Assembly (NCBI GenBank): GCA_964459445.1
Contig: CAYWMP010000007.1
Span: 1-64,000, forward strand
Direction of reading: 5' to 3'
DNA: 64,000 bases
Source: CAYWMP01 sp964459445
GTDB lineage: Bacteria > Desulfobacterota > DSM-4660 > Desulfatiglandales > HGW-15
In this document: piece after piece, positions 8,004 to 17,019 of the stretch
How the letters are laid out: each line of letters begins with the position of its first letter
Position numbering within the stretch: the first letter of the stretch is position 1
The notes under the pieces: model-generated
Told to the model about the DNA's origin: nothing
What the model saw: the letters and a program-made list of their open reading frames with translations, nothing else
The model's database searches: none
Made by a program: the position numbers and the translations under genes

Positions 8004-9188
8004 CTAATATCTTTCTCTCAGTTTCGGATTGAAAATATCTCTCAGCCCTTCTCCAAAGAGATTGAAGGAGAGGACAACGATGAGAATGGCAAAGCCAGGT
8101 ATGAAGGTCAGCCAGGGGGCATCGAATATGAAACGCTTTCCGTCCGATAGGATATTGCCCCAGGTGGCGTGCGGGGGCGGGACCCCAAACCCAAGGAAGC
8201 TGAGGCCTGCTTCGGTCAGGATGGCCGTGGCAATGCCGATCGTGGCAGAAACCAGGACAGGTGCGATGGCATTCGGAATCATATGACGGAAGATAATACG
8301 CCAGTTGCCTACACCCAGGGCCTTTGCGGCCATAACGAAATCCTGCTCCCGGAGGGAAAGAAACTCTGCCCGAACGAAACGGGTTGTACCCATCCAGCTT
8401 GTCAGCCCAATAACGATCATGATGTTGTAAATACTGGCAGGCAGGAGGGCCACAACGGTAAGGATAAGAAAAAAACTGGGGAAGCAAAGCATGATATCCA
8501 CGAATCGCATGATCAGTGAATCCGTAGATAGCGTTCCTGAGAAAAGGAGCCTCACCGCTTTTGGTAGATTTTTCCTGGCGAGGATTTTATAGAGCCATAG
8601 GGAGAAAATGATATAGATATGGCCAAAGACGAGGAGTATCACTGCCGTGATCATGTTGCCAACCGCCAGCAGTGCAGCGCCGATAAAGAGAATGAAGACA
8701 GCAAGCATTTGGTCGACTCTGATGCGGTTTTGGCCGAAATACCCTGCGATTCCCCCCATAAAGATCCCCACAAGCACGGAGATCCCAACCGCTACAAAAC
8801 CAACAGTCAGACTTACCCATGCGCCCTGCAACATCCTTGCAAACACATCCCTGCCCAGGTCGTCCGTGCCAAGGAGGTAAACACCCAATGCCGGGATTTC
8901 TTCAAGGGTCAGTGACTCGAGATGGGGCTTGGAAAGCGGCGGTCTTAATTTTTCCTGAAGTCGCACCACCGCCGGATCGAGAAGGGGTTTGGTTCCGGAA
9001 GTGAGGATGAGGCCTGAAAACGCCGTAAGAAAGAACAGGACAAAGATAAGGAGTCCGGTGAAGGCCAACCGGTTTTTCTTTATGAGCCTCCAAAACTCCT
9101 GAAGCCGGGATCGCTTCGGTGCTTCGGGCATCTGAGCCGTATCAATCATTCCCTTTGACTTTTCGATTATTTCATTTTCGAGTTCCAT
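8004..9188 (-). CDS. oppC: Oligopeptide ABC transporter permease, OppC/DppC-like
   Basis: Inner-membrane permease (394 aa), longer than the usual 300 or so. It has a cytoplasmic N-terminus of about 40 residues, TM1 near 42-62 (AFTGLLIFVLFFLTAFSGLI) and the conserved YLLGTDDLGRDVFARML before the transport domain near 108. There is an additional hydrophobic section at about 160-205 (MLAVFILFIGAALLAVGNMI) that accounts for the extra length. The contact loop is DFVMAAKALGVGNWRIIFRH. The start is ATG 9188, 4 bases after oppB, so the pair is coupled. Confidence 0.9.
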   Translation of the reverse strand: MELENEIIEKSKGMIDTAQMPEAPKRSRLQEFWRLIKKNRLAFTGLLIFVLFFLTAFSGLILTSGTKPLLDPAVVRLQEKLRPPLSKPHLESLTLEEIPALGVYLLGTDDLGRDVFARMLQGAWVSLTVGFVAVGISVLVGIFMGGIAGYFGQNRIRVDQMLAVFILFIGAALLAVGNMITAVILLVFGHIYIIFSLWLYKILARKNLPKAVRLLFSGTLSTDSLIMRFVDIMLCFPSFFLILTVVALLPASIYNIMIVIGLTSWMGTTRFVRAEFLSLREQDFVMAAKALGVGNWRIIFRHMIPNAIAPVLVSATIGIATAILTEAGLSFLGFGVPPPHATWGNILSDGKRFIFDAPWLTFIPGFAILIVVLSFNLFGEGLRDIFNPKLRERY

Positions 9189-9192
9189 GGGC

Positions 9193-10152
9193 CTAAAGCC
9201 TTATCCTCGGGTCCACAACCATGTAGAGCAGATCAGATAGGAAAGTGCCGACCAGCACCAAAATCGCGGAAATGAAATTAATGGTCAAAATCACAGGATA
9301 ATCCCTGGCAAGAATGGCTTCATAGGCCATCCTTCCTATCCCAGGCCATGAAAATATGGACTCGATGATTACCGAACCGCCGATTAACCCGGGCAGCACG
9401 AGCCCAAACATGGTGACAAAGGGCAACAAAGCGTTCCGAAGGGCATGTTTATAATGGACTTTATCGGAAGACAGTCCTTTCGCCTTTGCCGTGCGTACGT
9501 AATCCTGCCCCTCAACTTCGAGCATCTGACTTCGGACATAGCGTGACAGAATGGCAATACCGGCGGTGGCACTGAGCAAAGATGGGAGAAGCAGATGCCA
9601 GACCCGATCCATAAATATCCGGAGCCATGAGGCGTCACCGATTCCGAATGTTTCCATGCCGATCACCGGCACATGAAAGCGACTGACAACGAGAATGATA
9701 AGGATATAGGCAAAGAAGAAACCCGGAATAGAGATCAATAGATAGGCGAAGAAGGTGGCGCTTCTATCATAGAATCCACCCCTGTGGATTGCTGAGCGGA
9801 TACCGACTGGAAAGGAAAGCGTCCATGTCAGGATTGTGCCGACAATGAAAAGGGGAAGACTATTCAGGAATCGCTCCCCAATTTTTTTCAGGACGGGTCG
9901 ATTATCCTTCCATGACGTGCTTTTTCCGGTCAGGAGATCTCGGTAGAAATAGAAATATTGAACATAGAGGGGTTTGTCGAGATGAAAGGCTTTTCGGAAT
10001 CTCTCGACAACCTCCGGTGTGAACTTCGGGTTCAAGGGATCGACCTGGCTGGGTTCCCCCGGGGCGAGATGAATGATCAGGAAAGAGACGATAGAGACAA
10101 AGAAGAGCGTAATGATCTTTTGTATAATGCTTCGTCCGATAAAAGATAACAT
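9193..10152 (-). CDS. oppB: Oligopeptide ABC transporter permease, OppB/DppB-like
   Basis: Inner-membrane permease (319 aa, normal family length). N-terminal helix at residues 5-28 (hydrophobic, IITLFFVSIVSFLIIHLAPG) ends in the family-typical PGEPSQVDP. The transport domain starts near residue 95, with contact loop DYVRTAKAKGLSSDKVHYKH and the C-terminal EAILARDYPVILTINFISA. It works with OppC to form the pore for the binding protein encoded just upstream (61-base gap). Confidence 0.92.
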   Translation of the reverse strand: MLSFIGRSIIQKIITLFFVSIVSFLIIHLAPGEPSQVDPLNPKFTPEVVERFRKAFHLDKPLYVQYFYFYRDLLTGKSTSWKDNRPVLKKIGERFLNSLPLFIVGTILTWTLSFPVGIRSAIHRGGFYDRSATFFAYLLISIPGFFFAYILIILVVSRFHVPVIGMETFGIGDASWLRIFMDRVWHLLLPSLLSATAGIAILSRYVRSQMLEVEGQDYVRTAKAKGLSSDKVHYKHALRNALLPFVTMFGLVLPGLIGGSVIIESIFSWPGIGRMAYEAILARDYPVILTINFISAILVLVGTFLSDLLYMVVDPRIRL

Positions 10153-10213
10153 TCTATTGCCTGTTTATTGTTCCGGCGTTCTGGAGTGATATAAGGTCAT
10201 CAATAGTCCCCCG

Positions 10214-12358
10214 TTAGGGTGTAAAGCTAGGGGCCTCAGAGAGTTTGATCCAATCGTTGAAATGGTAACTGTAATCTCCCGTCTTTGTCGGTTTGAGTCT
10301 CTCGTAAACCACATTGCCCTGGTCGTCGGTATTCTTGATAACGATTCTTTTGTCCAAAACTGCTGTCCACTTGGGCATATACAAAAAGGTGTATGGTTGT
10401 TCGCGTGCAATGATTTCATGGAACTGATGGCAATATGCCACCTGTTTATCATGTTCATATTCCTGTCTGATTTTGAGGATAAGTTCATCGGCTTCGTTGT
10501 TCTTGAAGCCAACGAAATTGAGTTGGTAGGGATCGGTTTGGCTCGAGTGCCATACCTGGTAGGGATCGGGATTGATGGGCGTGGTCCACCCCAAAACCAA
10601 AGCGTCGAAATCCAGTTTGTTGGTCCTTTCCTGTATGAAAACAGACCACTCCAAGAGATCCGTACGGACGTCGATCCCTAGCTGCCTCCAGGCGTCTTGG
10701 GCGATCGCCAATACGGCCTTTCTAATATCATTCCCGCTGTTAGTGATAAGGGTGAATTGAAATTTTTCCCCGTCTTTTTCGAGCCATCCATCTTTGTTGC
10801 GCTCCCAACCCACAGCTTTGAGAAGCTCCATTGCACCTTGCGGATCATAGGGTAGGGGCTGGATTTTTCTATTGTAGAAATCGGTTTGTTTTGGAAAGGG
10901 TCCGGTGAGTCGCTCTGCATGTCCATAAAGCACATAATCGATGATTTTTTCCACGTCGATGGCCATGCCCAAAGCCCTGCGAATCCTGGGGTCATCAAAT
11001 GGTTTTCGTCGGCTGTTGTATCCGATATAGGTATAGCTGAAGGAGAGCCCCGAGAAAATTTGGAACCTTTCGTCGCCGGCAAGCCGTTGAACCTGATGGG
11101 GAGGAACACCGGAGAGTGGGTTACCGTAGCTATCGATGGTTCCGGCATAAAATTCCATTTCCTGGGTCAAAAGATCGGGAATGATCCGTACGAGGTAATG
11201 TTTGTAGTTCGGCGGTCCTTCCCAGTAATCATTATAGCGATCCAGGAAGATGTATTGATCAGACTTCCACTCCCGAAAGACAAAGGGCCCGCTGCCGATG
11301 GGCCTACGGATGAATTCGCTCTCACGCATCGAGAATTCATCAGGGTTTTTGCCCAATTGAAGAGCTTCGTTTTTCAAGGCTTCATCATTAAGAAGATGTT
11401 CAGGGAGTACACCCATCGCCCAGGTCCCGAGTGCAGGGGAGTAGGGCCTCTTGTAAGTGATGCGCACGGTCAGAGGATCGACAACCTCGACATTTTTTAC
11501 GGGTTCGTAGTCGGCAACGCGCGGCGATAAGTTCATGGGCGCCATAATTGCCTCATAGGTGAACTTCACATCATAGGCGTCAAAAACATGCCCGTCATGG
11601 AACTTCACATCAGGCCTTAGGTGAAACAGGATGACCGGATTGTGTTCCGTTGGCGGCAGAAGGTCTTTGGCGTACTCAATCCGTTTTTCGTCACTCACTT
11701 CAGGGGTTGTACTTAGGTATTTCTCTCCAGGGAAGGTAGAGAAATAGCTAGCGCCGAGGAGTTTGGTTAGCTCTTTGAAAAGGTTTTGGTCAACCCTTGA
11801 AAGGGTCAGCTTTATCCTAGCTGGGGCTTTTATGGATACCTCAACGGGCTTACTCTTGCCATCGTCTTTGGGATCTTTGGATTGTTTTGTGACCGTATAT
11901 TCGCTGGGAGGCACCACAGTTATCTCTTCTATTTGGTTTATGCAGGCCCCCAGCGCCGGGTTGTCGGTATCCCTAGCCTTTTTGGCTCTATTGATTAATG
12001 CCACGATCTCGGCTGCCGTGGCGTTGCCCAGGCCCGGAATGGCGGCAGTGTTATTCACATAAAAATATGCCTCTTCATGGATTTCCCAAGAGGTGGCCAA
12101 TCGGCCTCTAAAATGGAGTTCTTCGTCGTAGTCAATGAGACCCTCAAAAACAAGGTTTTCAACCCGGCTGCTGGGAACATCCGCCGAGAGAACCGGATTC
12201 AGGATGCTTGCATCACCGCCCGAAGCGAATATGTACTCACCGAGTCGACCGGGATTTCCCCGCGTTTGTTGTTCGTAGGTAGGTACCCAGAAATAGGATT
12301 GGAGCAGAAATAGAATTATTGCGATGGGTGCAAAAATGAGGATTCTTCTTACGGCCAT
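10214..12358 (-). CDS. Peptide-binding protein, SBP family 5 (OppA/DppA-like)
   Basis: Extracytoplasmic solute-binding protein (714 aa), clearly longer than the 500-600 aa usual for the family. An uncleaved or cleaved signal helix lies at residues 5-22 (ILIFAPIAIILFLLQSYFW) with no lipobox cysteine. Family-5 features include ASILNPVLSADVPSSRVENL near 53, then FHDGHVFDAYDVKFTYEAI near 270 and RRALGMAIDVEKIIDYVLYG near 470. Extra length lies at roughly residues 110-240, where a domain of unknown role rich in Lys and charged residues is inserted before FHLRPDVKFHDG. First gene of the operon with oppB, C, D and F. A promoter is visible at 12426-12454. Confidence 0.88.
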   Translation of the reverse strand: MAVRRILIFAPIAIILFLLQSYFWVPTYEQQTRGNPGRLGEYIFASGGDASILNPVLSADVPSSRVENLVFEGLIDYDEELHFRGRLATSWEIHEEAYFYVNNTAAIPGLGNATAAEIVALINRAKKARDTDNPALGACINQIEEITVVPPSEYTVTKQSKDPKDDGKSKPVEVSIKAPARIKLTLSRVDQNLFKELTKLLGASYFSTFPGEKYLSTTPEVSDEKRIEYAKDLLPPTEHNPVILFHLRPDVKFHDGHVFDAYDVKFTYEAIMAPMNLSPRVADYEPVKNVEVVDPLTVRITYKRPYSPALGTWAMGVLPEHLLNDEALKNEALQLGKNPDEFSMRESEFIRRPIGSGPFVFREWKSDQYIFLDRYNDYWEGPPNYKHYLVRIIPDLLTQEMEFYAGTIDSYGNPLSGVPPHQVQRLAGDERFQIFSGLSFSYTYIGYNSRRKPFDDPRIRRALGMAIDVEKIIDYVLYGHAERLTGPFPKQTDFYNRKIQPLPYDPQGAMELLKAVGWERNKDGWLEKDGEKFQFTLITNSGNDIRKAVLAIAQDAWRQLGIDVRTDLLEWSVFIQERTNKLDFDALVLGWTTPINPDPYQVWHSSQTDPYQLNFVGFKNNEADELILKIRQEYEHDKQVAYCHQFHEIIAREQPYTFLYMPKWTAVLDKRIVIKNTDDQGNVVYERLKPTKTGDYSYHFNDWIKLSEAPSFTP

Positions 12359-12425
12359 ATTCGCTGACTCTGAAATTCCCCGCTGGACGCTTAATCATGG
12401 AAAGGACATATAGAATGATTTTCCC

Positions 12426-12454
12426 AGTGTAGAACCTTTTTGTTCTCGTCGCAA
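12426..12454 (-). promoter_or_regulatory. Sigma-70-like promoter of the opp operon
   Basis: On the minus strand, -35 TTGCGA (12449-12454), 17-base spacer, -10 TACACT (12426-12431). Each box matches consensus at four of six positions. About 65 bases upstream of the binding-protein ATG. Confidence 0.55.
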
Positions 12455-12630
12455 GGCCTACAGCAATTTAAGAGATAACTTCAGGCATGCAGTGGTCTTC
12501 ATTGATCCTGCTCGGCCGATGCCCATCTAAAAAAGGGGCGGATATACAATTTGCGTTTTGGAAAATCCATGTGGCGGGTTATGGGAGAGGCAATCTGGGA
12601 TGGGTGAGAAAAAAACAGAATAAGGTATTG

Positions 12631-12659
12631 GGCGTAAAGGAAAAGAACTCCTTTACGCC
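12631..12659 (-). terminator. Hairpin downstream of ahcY
   Basis: GGCGTAAAGGA (12631-12641) pairs perfectly with 12649-12659 around a 7-base loop, starting 22 bases past the ahcY stop. No U-tract follows, so efficiency is uncertain; it is the only obvious candidate for ending the ahcY transcript. Confidence 0.45.
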
Positions 12660-12681
12660 GTTCGCCTTAAACCTTTAGTGA

Positions 12682-14007
12682 TTACGTTCCCATTTCCCAA
12701 GAGGAAAGATATTTTTTTTGCTCGGGTGTGAGCGTGTCAATTTCAACACCCATGGCAGCCAATTTTAATCGCGCAATTTCTTTGTCGATATCTTGAGGAA
12801 CGGCATAGACTTTTTTCTCAAGATTTTTATGTTCGCGGGCCATGTATTCGGAACACAGGGCCTGATTGGCAAAACTCATATCCATGACGCTGGAGGGATG
12901 ACCCTCTGCAGCAGCCAGGTTGATCAATCGTCCTTCGCCCAGGACATAGATCCTCCGGCCGTCTTTCAGAGTGAATTCTTCAGTAAAATCCCTGATCACC
13001 CGGTTGGAGGTGGATGCTTCTTTAAGCCCCGGCAAATCTAGCTCCACGTCAAAATGGCCGGAATTGCTCACAATCGCCCCATCCTTCATGTTCAGGAAGT
13101 GTTCCTTTCTGATGACATTGATGTCTCCCGTCAGGGTGCAGAAGAAATCGCCCAAAACTGCGGCCTTTTCAATAGGCATCACCTGGAATCCGTCCATGAC
13201 CGCCTCGAGTGCCCGCAAAGGATCCACTTCGCAAATGATGACATGGGCGCCATGTCCCTTCGCACGATTGGCAACGCCCCTTCCGCACCAGCCGTAGCCA
13301 CTGACCACAAAGGTGTTGCCTGCCAGCAGCCGGTTTGTGGCCCTGATGATCCCATCAACGGTGCTCTGGCCGGTTCCGTAGCGATTGTCAAATAGGTGCT
13401 TCGTATCGGCGTCATTGACTGAGACGATGGGGAATTGAAGAACGCCGTCCTTCTCCATGCTTCGGAGCCGGATGACGCCTGTAGTCGTCTCTTCAGTCCC
13501 GCCGATAACACCGGAAAGAAATTCCCTTTTCTCTTCCTCTGACAGGCTTTTTGCCCAATCGCTGACACCCTTATCCAATGCATCCAATTTATCTAGCGCA
13601 ATGAAATGGATGGAGCTTACCACGTCGGCGCCGTCGTCCATGGTTAAATTCGGTTTATGCTTCAGCGCAGAGAGGATATGGTCATAATAGGTCGGGTTGT
13701 CTTCTCCCTTTATGGCAAAAACCGGTATTTCATCATCAGCCACAAGCGAGGCGGCCACATCATCCTGAGTGGAAAGGGGGTTTGAGGCACAGAGTACCAC
13801 CTTTGCGCCGCCTGCTTTAAGGGTTTTTACCAGGCTCGCCGTTTCCGTTGTTACATGAAGGCATGCGGAGAGCTTCAAACCATCCAGGGGTTTTTCTTTT
13901 GAAAAACGTTCTCTGATGTTCCTCAAAACGGGCATACTCATTTCCGCCCACTCAATTCTGAGACGACCTTTTTGAGCCAGATTGATGTTTTTGATGTCGT
14001 AGTCCAT
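12682..14007 (-). CDS. ahcY: Adenosylhomocysteinase
   Basis: Cytoplasmic NAD-dependent hydrolysis of S-adenosylhomocysteine to adenosine and homocysteine, the recycling step of the methyl cycle. 441 aa. The N-terminal substrate-domain motif CLHVTTETASLVKTLKAGGA is near residue 50. A DNRYGTGQSTVDGIIRATN segment leads into the NAD Rossmann motif VVSGYGWCGRGVANRAKG near 238. The C-terminus ends in WEMGT rather than the family-typical PxxYRY, a feature of the shorter bacterial/archaeal-type enzymes. The start ATG 14007 is chosen over an upstream in-frame start (14064) because AGAAAGG precedes it and the family begins near MDYDIKN. It lies downstream of metK on the same strand. Confidence 0.95.
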   Translation of the reverse strand: MDYDIKNINLAQKGRLRIEWAEMSMPVLRNIRERFSKEKPLDGLKLSACLHVTTETASLVKTLKAGGAKVVLCASNPLSTQDDVAASLVADDEIPVFAIKGEDNPTYYDHILSALKHKPNLTMDDGADVVSSIHFIALDKLDALDKGVSDWAKSLSEEEKREFLSGVIGGTEETTTGVIRLRSMEKDGVLQFPIVSVNDADTKHLFDNRYGTGQSTVDGIIRATNRLLAGNTFVVSGYGWCGRGVANRAKGHGAHVIICEVDPLRALEAVMDGFQVMPIEKAAVLGDFFCTLTGDINVIRKEHFLNMKDGAIVSNSGHFDVELDLPGLKEASTSNRVIRDFTEEFTLKDGRRIYVLGEGRLINLAAAEGHPSSVMDMSFANQALCSEYMAREHKNLEKKVYAVPQDIDKEIARLKLAAMGVEIDTLTPEQKKYLSSWEMGT

Positions 14008-14040
14008 GTTGTTAACCTTTCTAGCAGGACGCTGAAAAAC

Positions 14041-14137
14041 GCCCATCTGCGGTGTTACGCTCATCCCTCGTCATTGCGACGTACTCCCTATGTACGACTC
14101 ATTCCTCGGGATATCGCGTGCCTAGCATCTGATCATT
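14041..14137. repeat. Dispersed palindromic repeat, copy 1 (family with 42731-42833)
   Basis: Contains CATCTGCGGTGTTACGC, then a hairpin core GACGTAC-GTACGAC around 14078-14097, and ends GTGCCTAGCATCTGATC. A second copy with the same order of blocks lies at 42731-42833. It sits in the ahcY-metK gap. Confidence 0.6.
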
Positions 14138-14294
14138 TTTCATCACCCTGTGGGAAAATTTTTTAAAACCTTCGAATCAGGCATGATTCATTTAGCTTGC
14201 GCGCCATAGCTTCTTAGCGAAGGCGGGTCACTAGCCAAGGGTTATTTGAATGGGATTACCCTATCGACCACCTAACTAATTAACCATTTCCTAG

Positions 14295-15461
14295 TTATTT
14301 TACGGCCCTTTTGAGTTCATCGACCATGTCTGTTTGTTCCCAGCTGAACTCCGGGAGTTCTCGACCAAAATGACCGTAATTACAGGTTTTCCTGAAAATC
14401 GGCCTCAATAAATCCAATCGTTCGATAATGGCAGCCGGACGCAGATCAAATGTTTTCTTCACGATTTCAGTCAACTCTACGCTGGCCACTACCCCCGTTC
14501 CATAGGCGCCCACCATGACTGACACAGGATCTGCCCGGCCAATGGTGTAGGCAACCTGGATCTCGCACTTTTTCGCAAGGCCTGCTGCAACGATGTTTTT
14601 GACAATATAACGGCACATATAGGAAGAGCTACGGTCCACCTTGGAGGGGTCCTTGCCCGAGAAGGCGCCGCCGCCGTGGTATCCAAAACCGCCGTAGGTA
14701 TCCATGATGATCTTTCTCCCGGTAAGGCCGCAGTCACCCAAAGGACCGCCCACCACGAATCTTCCGGTCGTGTTGATAAAGAACTGCGTGTCTTTATCCA
14801 GCATTTCCGGTGCCACGACCTTTTTGATGACCTCTTCTATGATCGATTCACGCAGGGTGTCGTAATCAACATCAGGGTCATGCTGGGCCGCGATGACCAC
14901 GGTGTGGACCCTATTGGGTTTGCCGTCTACATACTCTACGGTGACCTGTGATTTGCCGTCCGGTCTTAGCCATGGCAATTTTTCTGCCTTTCGGGTGTGA
15001 GCCAGCCGCCTTGTGAGCCCGTGGGCCAGATAAATGGGCATTGGCATCATGGTGGGCGTATCGTCACAGGCATAGCCAAACATCAGCCCCTGGTCCCCGG
15101 CCCCCTGTTCCTTAAAAAGCCCGGTACCGTCGTTCACGCCAACCGCTATATCAGGGGACTGTTTGTCAATGGCCGAGAGGACCGCACAGGTCTCCCAATC
15201 AAAGCCCATGGAGGAGTTATTGTAGCCAATGTTCTTGATCGTGTTTCTCACGACCTCCGGCATATCCACATAAGCCTGCGAAGTGATTTCGCCGGCAATG
15301 ATGGCCATCCCCGTGGTAACCATCGTTTCGCAGGCTACGCGGGAAGTTTTGTCCTGCTCGAGTATTTTGTCCAGGATACTGTCGGAAATCTGGTCAGCGA
15401 CTTTGTCAGGGTGCCCCTCTGTAACGGATTCAGAGGTGAATAGAAAGTTGGCTGTTTTCAT
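14295..15461 (-). CDS. metK: S-adenosylmethionine synthase
   Basis: Cytoplasmic synthesis of S-adenosylmethionine from methionine and ATP. 388 aa, normal length. N-terminal FTSESVTEGHPDKVADQISD (residues 8-27) carries the ATP/Mg ligands. GAGDQGLMFGYACDDTPTMM near 117 and GGGAFSGKDPSKVDRSSSYM near 258 are the family signatures. The start ATG 15461 follows GAAAGGAGA. A sigma-70-like promoter is present at 15575-15603. It sits upstream of ahcY, but a 287-base gap with a repeat suggests separate or loosely coupled expression. Confidence 0.97.
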   Translation of the reverse strand: MKTANFLFTSESVTEGHPDKVADQISDSILDKILEQDKTSRVACETMVTTGMAIIAGEITSQAYVDMPEVVRNTIKNIGYNNSSMGFDWETCAVLSAIDKQSPDIAVGVNDGTGLFKEQGAGDQGLMFGYACDDTPTMMPMPIYLAHGLTRRLAHTRKAEKLPWLRPDGKSQVTVEYVDGKPNRVHTVVIAAQHDPDVDYDTLRESIIEEVIKKVVAPEMLDKDTQFFINTTGRFVVGGPLGDCGLTGRKIIMDTYGGFGYHGGGAFSGKDPSKVDRSSSYMCRYIVKNIVAAGLAKKCEIQVAYTIGRADPVSVMVGAYGTGVVASVELTEIVKKTFDLRPAAIIERLDLLRPIFRKTCNYGHFGRELPEFSWEQTDMVDELKRAVK

Positions 15462-15574
15462 GTAAATCTCCTTTCAAAATGGTTCATTTGACTTTCGTTC
15501 AAGATCTGGAGCCAATGTTGACGGTAGAAATCAATATTCGATCAAATAGGCCAGGATAAATTTTGAAACCCTAC

Positions 15575-15603
15575 TCTCTAGCACCGGGGCATTTCTTTGT
15601 CAA
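15575..15603 (-). promoter_or_regulatory. Sigma-70-like promoter of metK
   Basis: On the minus strand, -35 TTGACA (15598-15603, perfect), 17-base spacer, -10 TAGAGA (15575-15580, weaker). It overlaps the last codon of rsmA and leaves a leader of about 105 bases before metK. Confidence 0.55.
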
Positions 15604-16475
15604 GAAAGGGATGCCAGAGCATCGCTCAGTTTTAAAAAATCATCGATATCAAGGGTTTCAGCCCTATTTTTGAGATTGATGGAGGATATGGACAAGGCCT
15701 CTGATAGGGCATCGCCGCTATAGGAGTACAGCGCCGTCTTTAGAGAGTTAATGAGGGTCTTGCGTCTGTGAGCAAAGGCCGCTTTAACCACTCTTGCAAA
15801 GAGCTCCTCATGTCCCGTCCGGTTGGGATGGGGTTTTTCGAAGTCCAGTGCAACGACCATTGAGCCCACCTTTGGTTTGGGATAAAAATCCTCTTTGGTC
15901 ACATCGAGTAACGGGGTGGTGCGAGCATGGTATTTGAGGATAATGGTCAAGGCACCGTACACTTTATTTCCGGGAGGCGCAGTAAGACGATTGGCCAATT
16001 CCAATTGAAACATGAGAACGGCTTTGGAGATCAGATTTTTCTCCTTTATGAGTTTATCCAGCAAAGGAGACGAAATGTTATAGGGGATGTTGCCAATGAC
16101 TTGGAGTTTGTTTTTAGAGGCCCCCGCCGTCTCCTTCAAATCCAATTTTAAAACGTCCGCATTTATAATTCGGACATTTTCCAGGCCTTCCAGGATGAAC
16201 CGTGTTCTAAGACCCTCTATCAACCGGGAATCCTTTTCAACGGCAATGACTCGGTCAACAGATTTGGCCAGGGGAACGGTCAAGGCGCCTGTGCCCGGTC
16301 CAATCTCCAAAACACGGTCGGATTCATTGAACCCGGCTCGCTCAAGGATTTGGTGGGCAATGCTCTCATCCCGCAGAAAATGCTGGCCTAGCCTTTTTGT
16401 CGGTTTGAACCCAAATCCTTTTTTTGTGGATTTTGTTTGCGCCACCGTTTTTTTTCTTTTCTTTTCTCCCGCCAA
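15600..16475 (-). CDS. rsmA: 16S rRNA (A1518/A1519) dimethyltransferase
   Basis: SAM-dependent dimethylation of two adenines near the 3' end of 16S rRNA (KsgA). The family core begins at KRLGQHFLRDESIAHQIL near residue 27. SAM motif I VLEIGPGTGALTVPLA is near 56, acidic EKDSRLIEGL near 79, and catalytic NIPYNISSPLLD near 127. As written the start is TTG 16475; a GTG at 16445 would also leave the core intact, and neither has a clear ribosome site. The first 20 residues are Lys-rich and overlap the 3' end of the upstream DUF2062 gene by 88 bases. Confidence 0.93.
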   Translation of the reverse strand: MAGEKKRKKTVAQTKSTKKGFGFKPTKRLGQHFLRDESIAHQILERAGFNESDRVLEIGPGTGALTVPLAKSVDRVIAVEKDSRLIEGLRTRFILEGLENVRIINADVLKLDLKETAGASKNKLQVIGNIPYNISSPLLDKLIKEKNLISKAVLMFQLELANRLTAPPGNKVYGALTIILKYHARTTPLLDVTKEDFYPKPKVGSMVVALDFEKPHPNRTGHEELFARVVKAAFAHRRKTLINSLKTALYSYSGDALSEALSISSINLKNRAETLDIDDFLKLSDALASLS

Positions 16476-16942
16476 GCCGAGATGGATTGAAAGATTTTCA
16501 GAAAGATAAAGTAGGAAGGGACCGCCGCCACGATACCCATAATAATTCCACCGACCAGGAAAGCGGATATCATTGCCCCGCTGGCTCCGGCCATCTTGGC
16601 CATGACAGCGCCTGCCTCTTCACCTTCCTGCAAAGAGGTCAACACAGAGGAGATAGTCTTGCCTTTTCCAGAGAGGCCTAGTATCCATGCGCCGATCTTG
16701 TAACTGAAAAAATATAGGAAATACCAATTCAACGGGTTGCTGATCCAGGTGCCCAGGGCGGCCGTGATCTTACTGCCTTTATAAAAAAGGGCCAGGGTGA
16801 CAGCCAGGGCTATTTGAAAGGGCATAATCGGCATCATGCCGGAAAAAATACCAAAGGCCATACCCAAGGCGAGTTCATTGGGGGCGCCTCGCAGCCGAAT
16901 GAACCTCAGATAGTAGTATTTTAGTTGCCTGCTGTATTTCAA
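16388..16942 (-). CDS. DUF2062 membrane protein
   Basis: Small inner-membrane protein (184 aa) of the DUF2062 family, function unknown. Visible: N-terminal LRGAPNELALGMAFGIFSGM near residues 16-36, a hydrophobic hairpin MPIMPFQIALAVTLALFYKG, the family-typical WISNPLNWYFLYFFSYKIGA near 66, and a last membrane segment near 120-148. The C-terminus is strongly basic (EKRKEKKRWRKQNPQKK). It overlaps rsmA and precedes it in the same transcript. Confidence 0.82.
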   Translation of the reverse strand: MKYSRQLKYYYLRFIRLRGAPNELALGMAFGIFSGMMPIMPFQIALAVTLALFYKGSKITAALGTWISNPLNWYFLYFFSYKIGAWILGLSGKGKTISSVLTSLQEGEEAGAVMAKMAGASGAMISAFLVGGIIMGIVAAVPSYFIFLKIFQSISAWREKRKEKKRWRKQNPQKKDLGSNRQKG

Positions 16943-17019
16943 AGTTGAAATGCCTTAATTCAGGTTCAAGGTTTAAGGTTCAAAATTCACGGTTGATGAA
17001 TCGATTAGGAGGGGGTTTC

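Larger units (their letters stand above)
12359..12681. other. Intergenic region upstream of the opp operon
   Basis: No gene seen. It holds the opp promoter (12426-12454, minus) and a perfect 11-bp hairpin at 12631-12659 immediately downstream of ahcY. Confidence 0.6.

Noticed and set aside
7984..8487. 167-aa minus-strand frame overlapping oppC
   Set aside because: It is an alternative frame of oppC with skewed composition and no family match.
15462..15597. SAM riboswitch in the metK leader
   Set aside because: The leader is only about 105 bases and I see none of the conserved SAM-I or SAM-II core blocks; only a promoter and ribosome site are evident.
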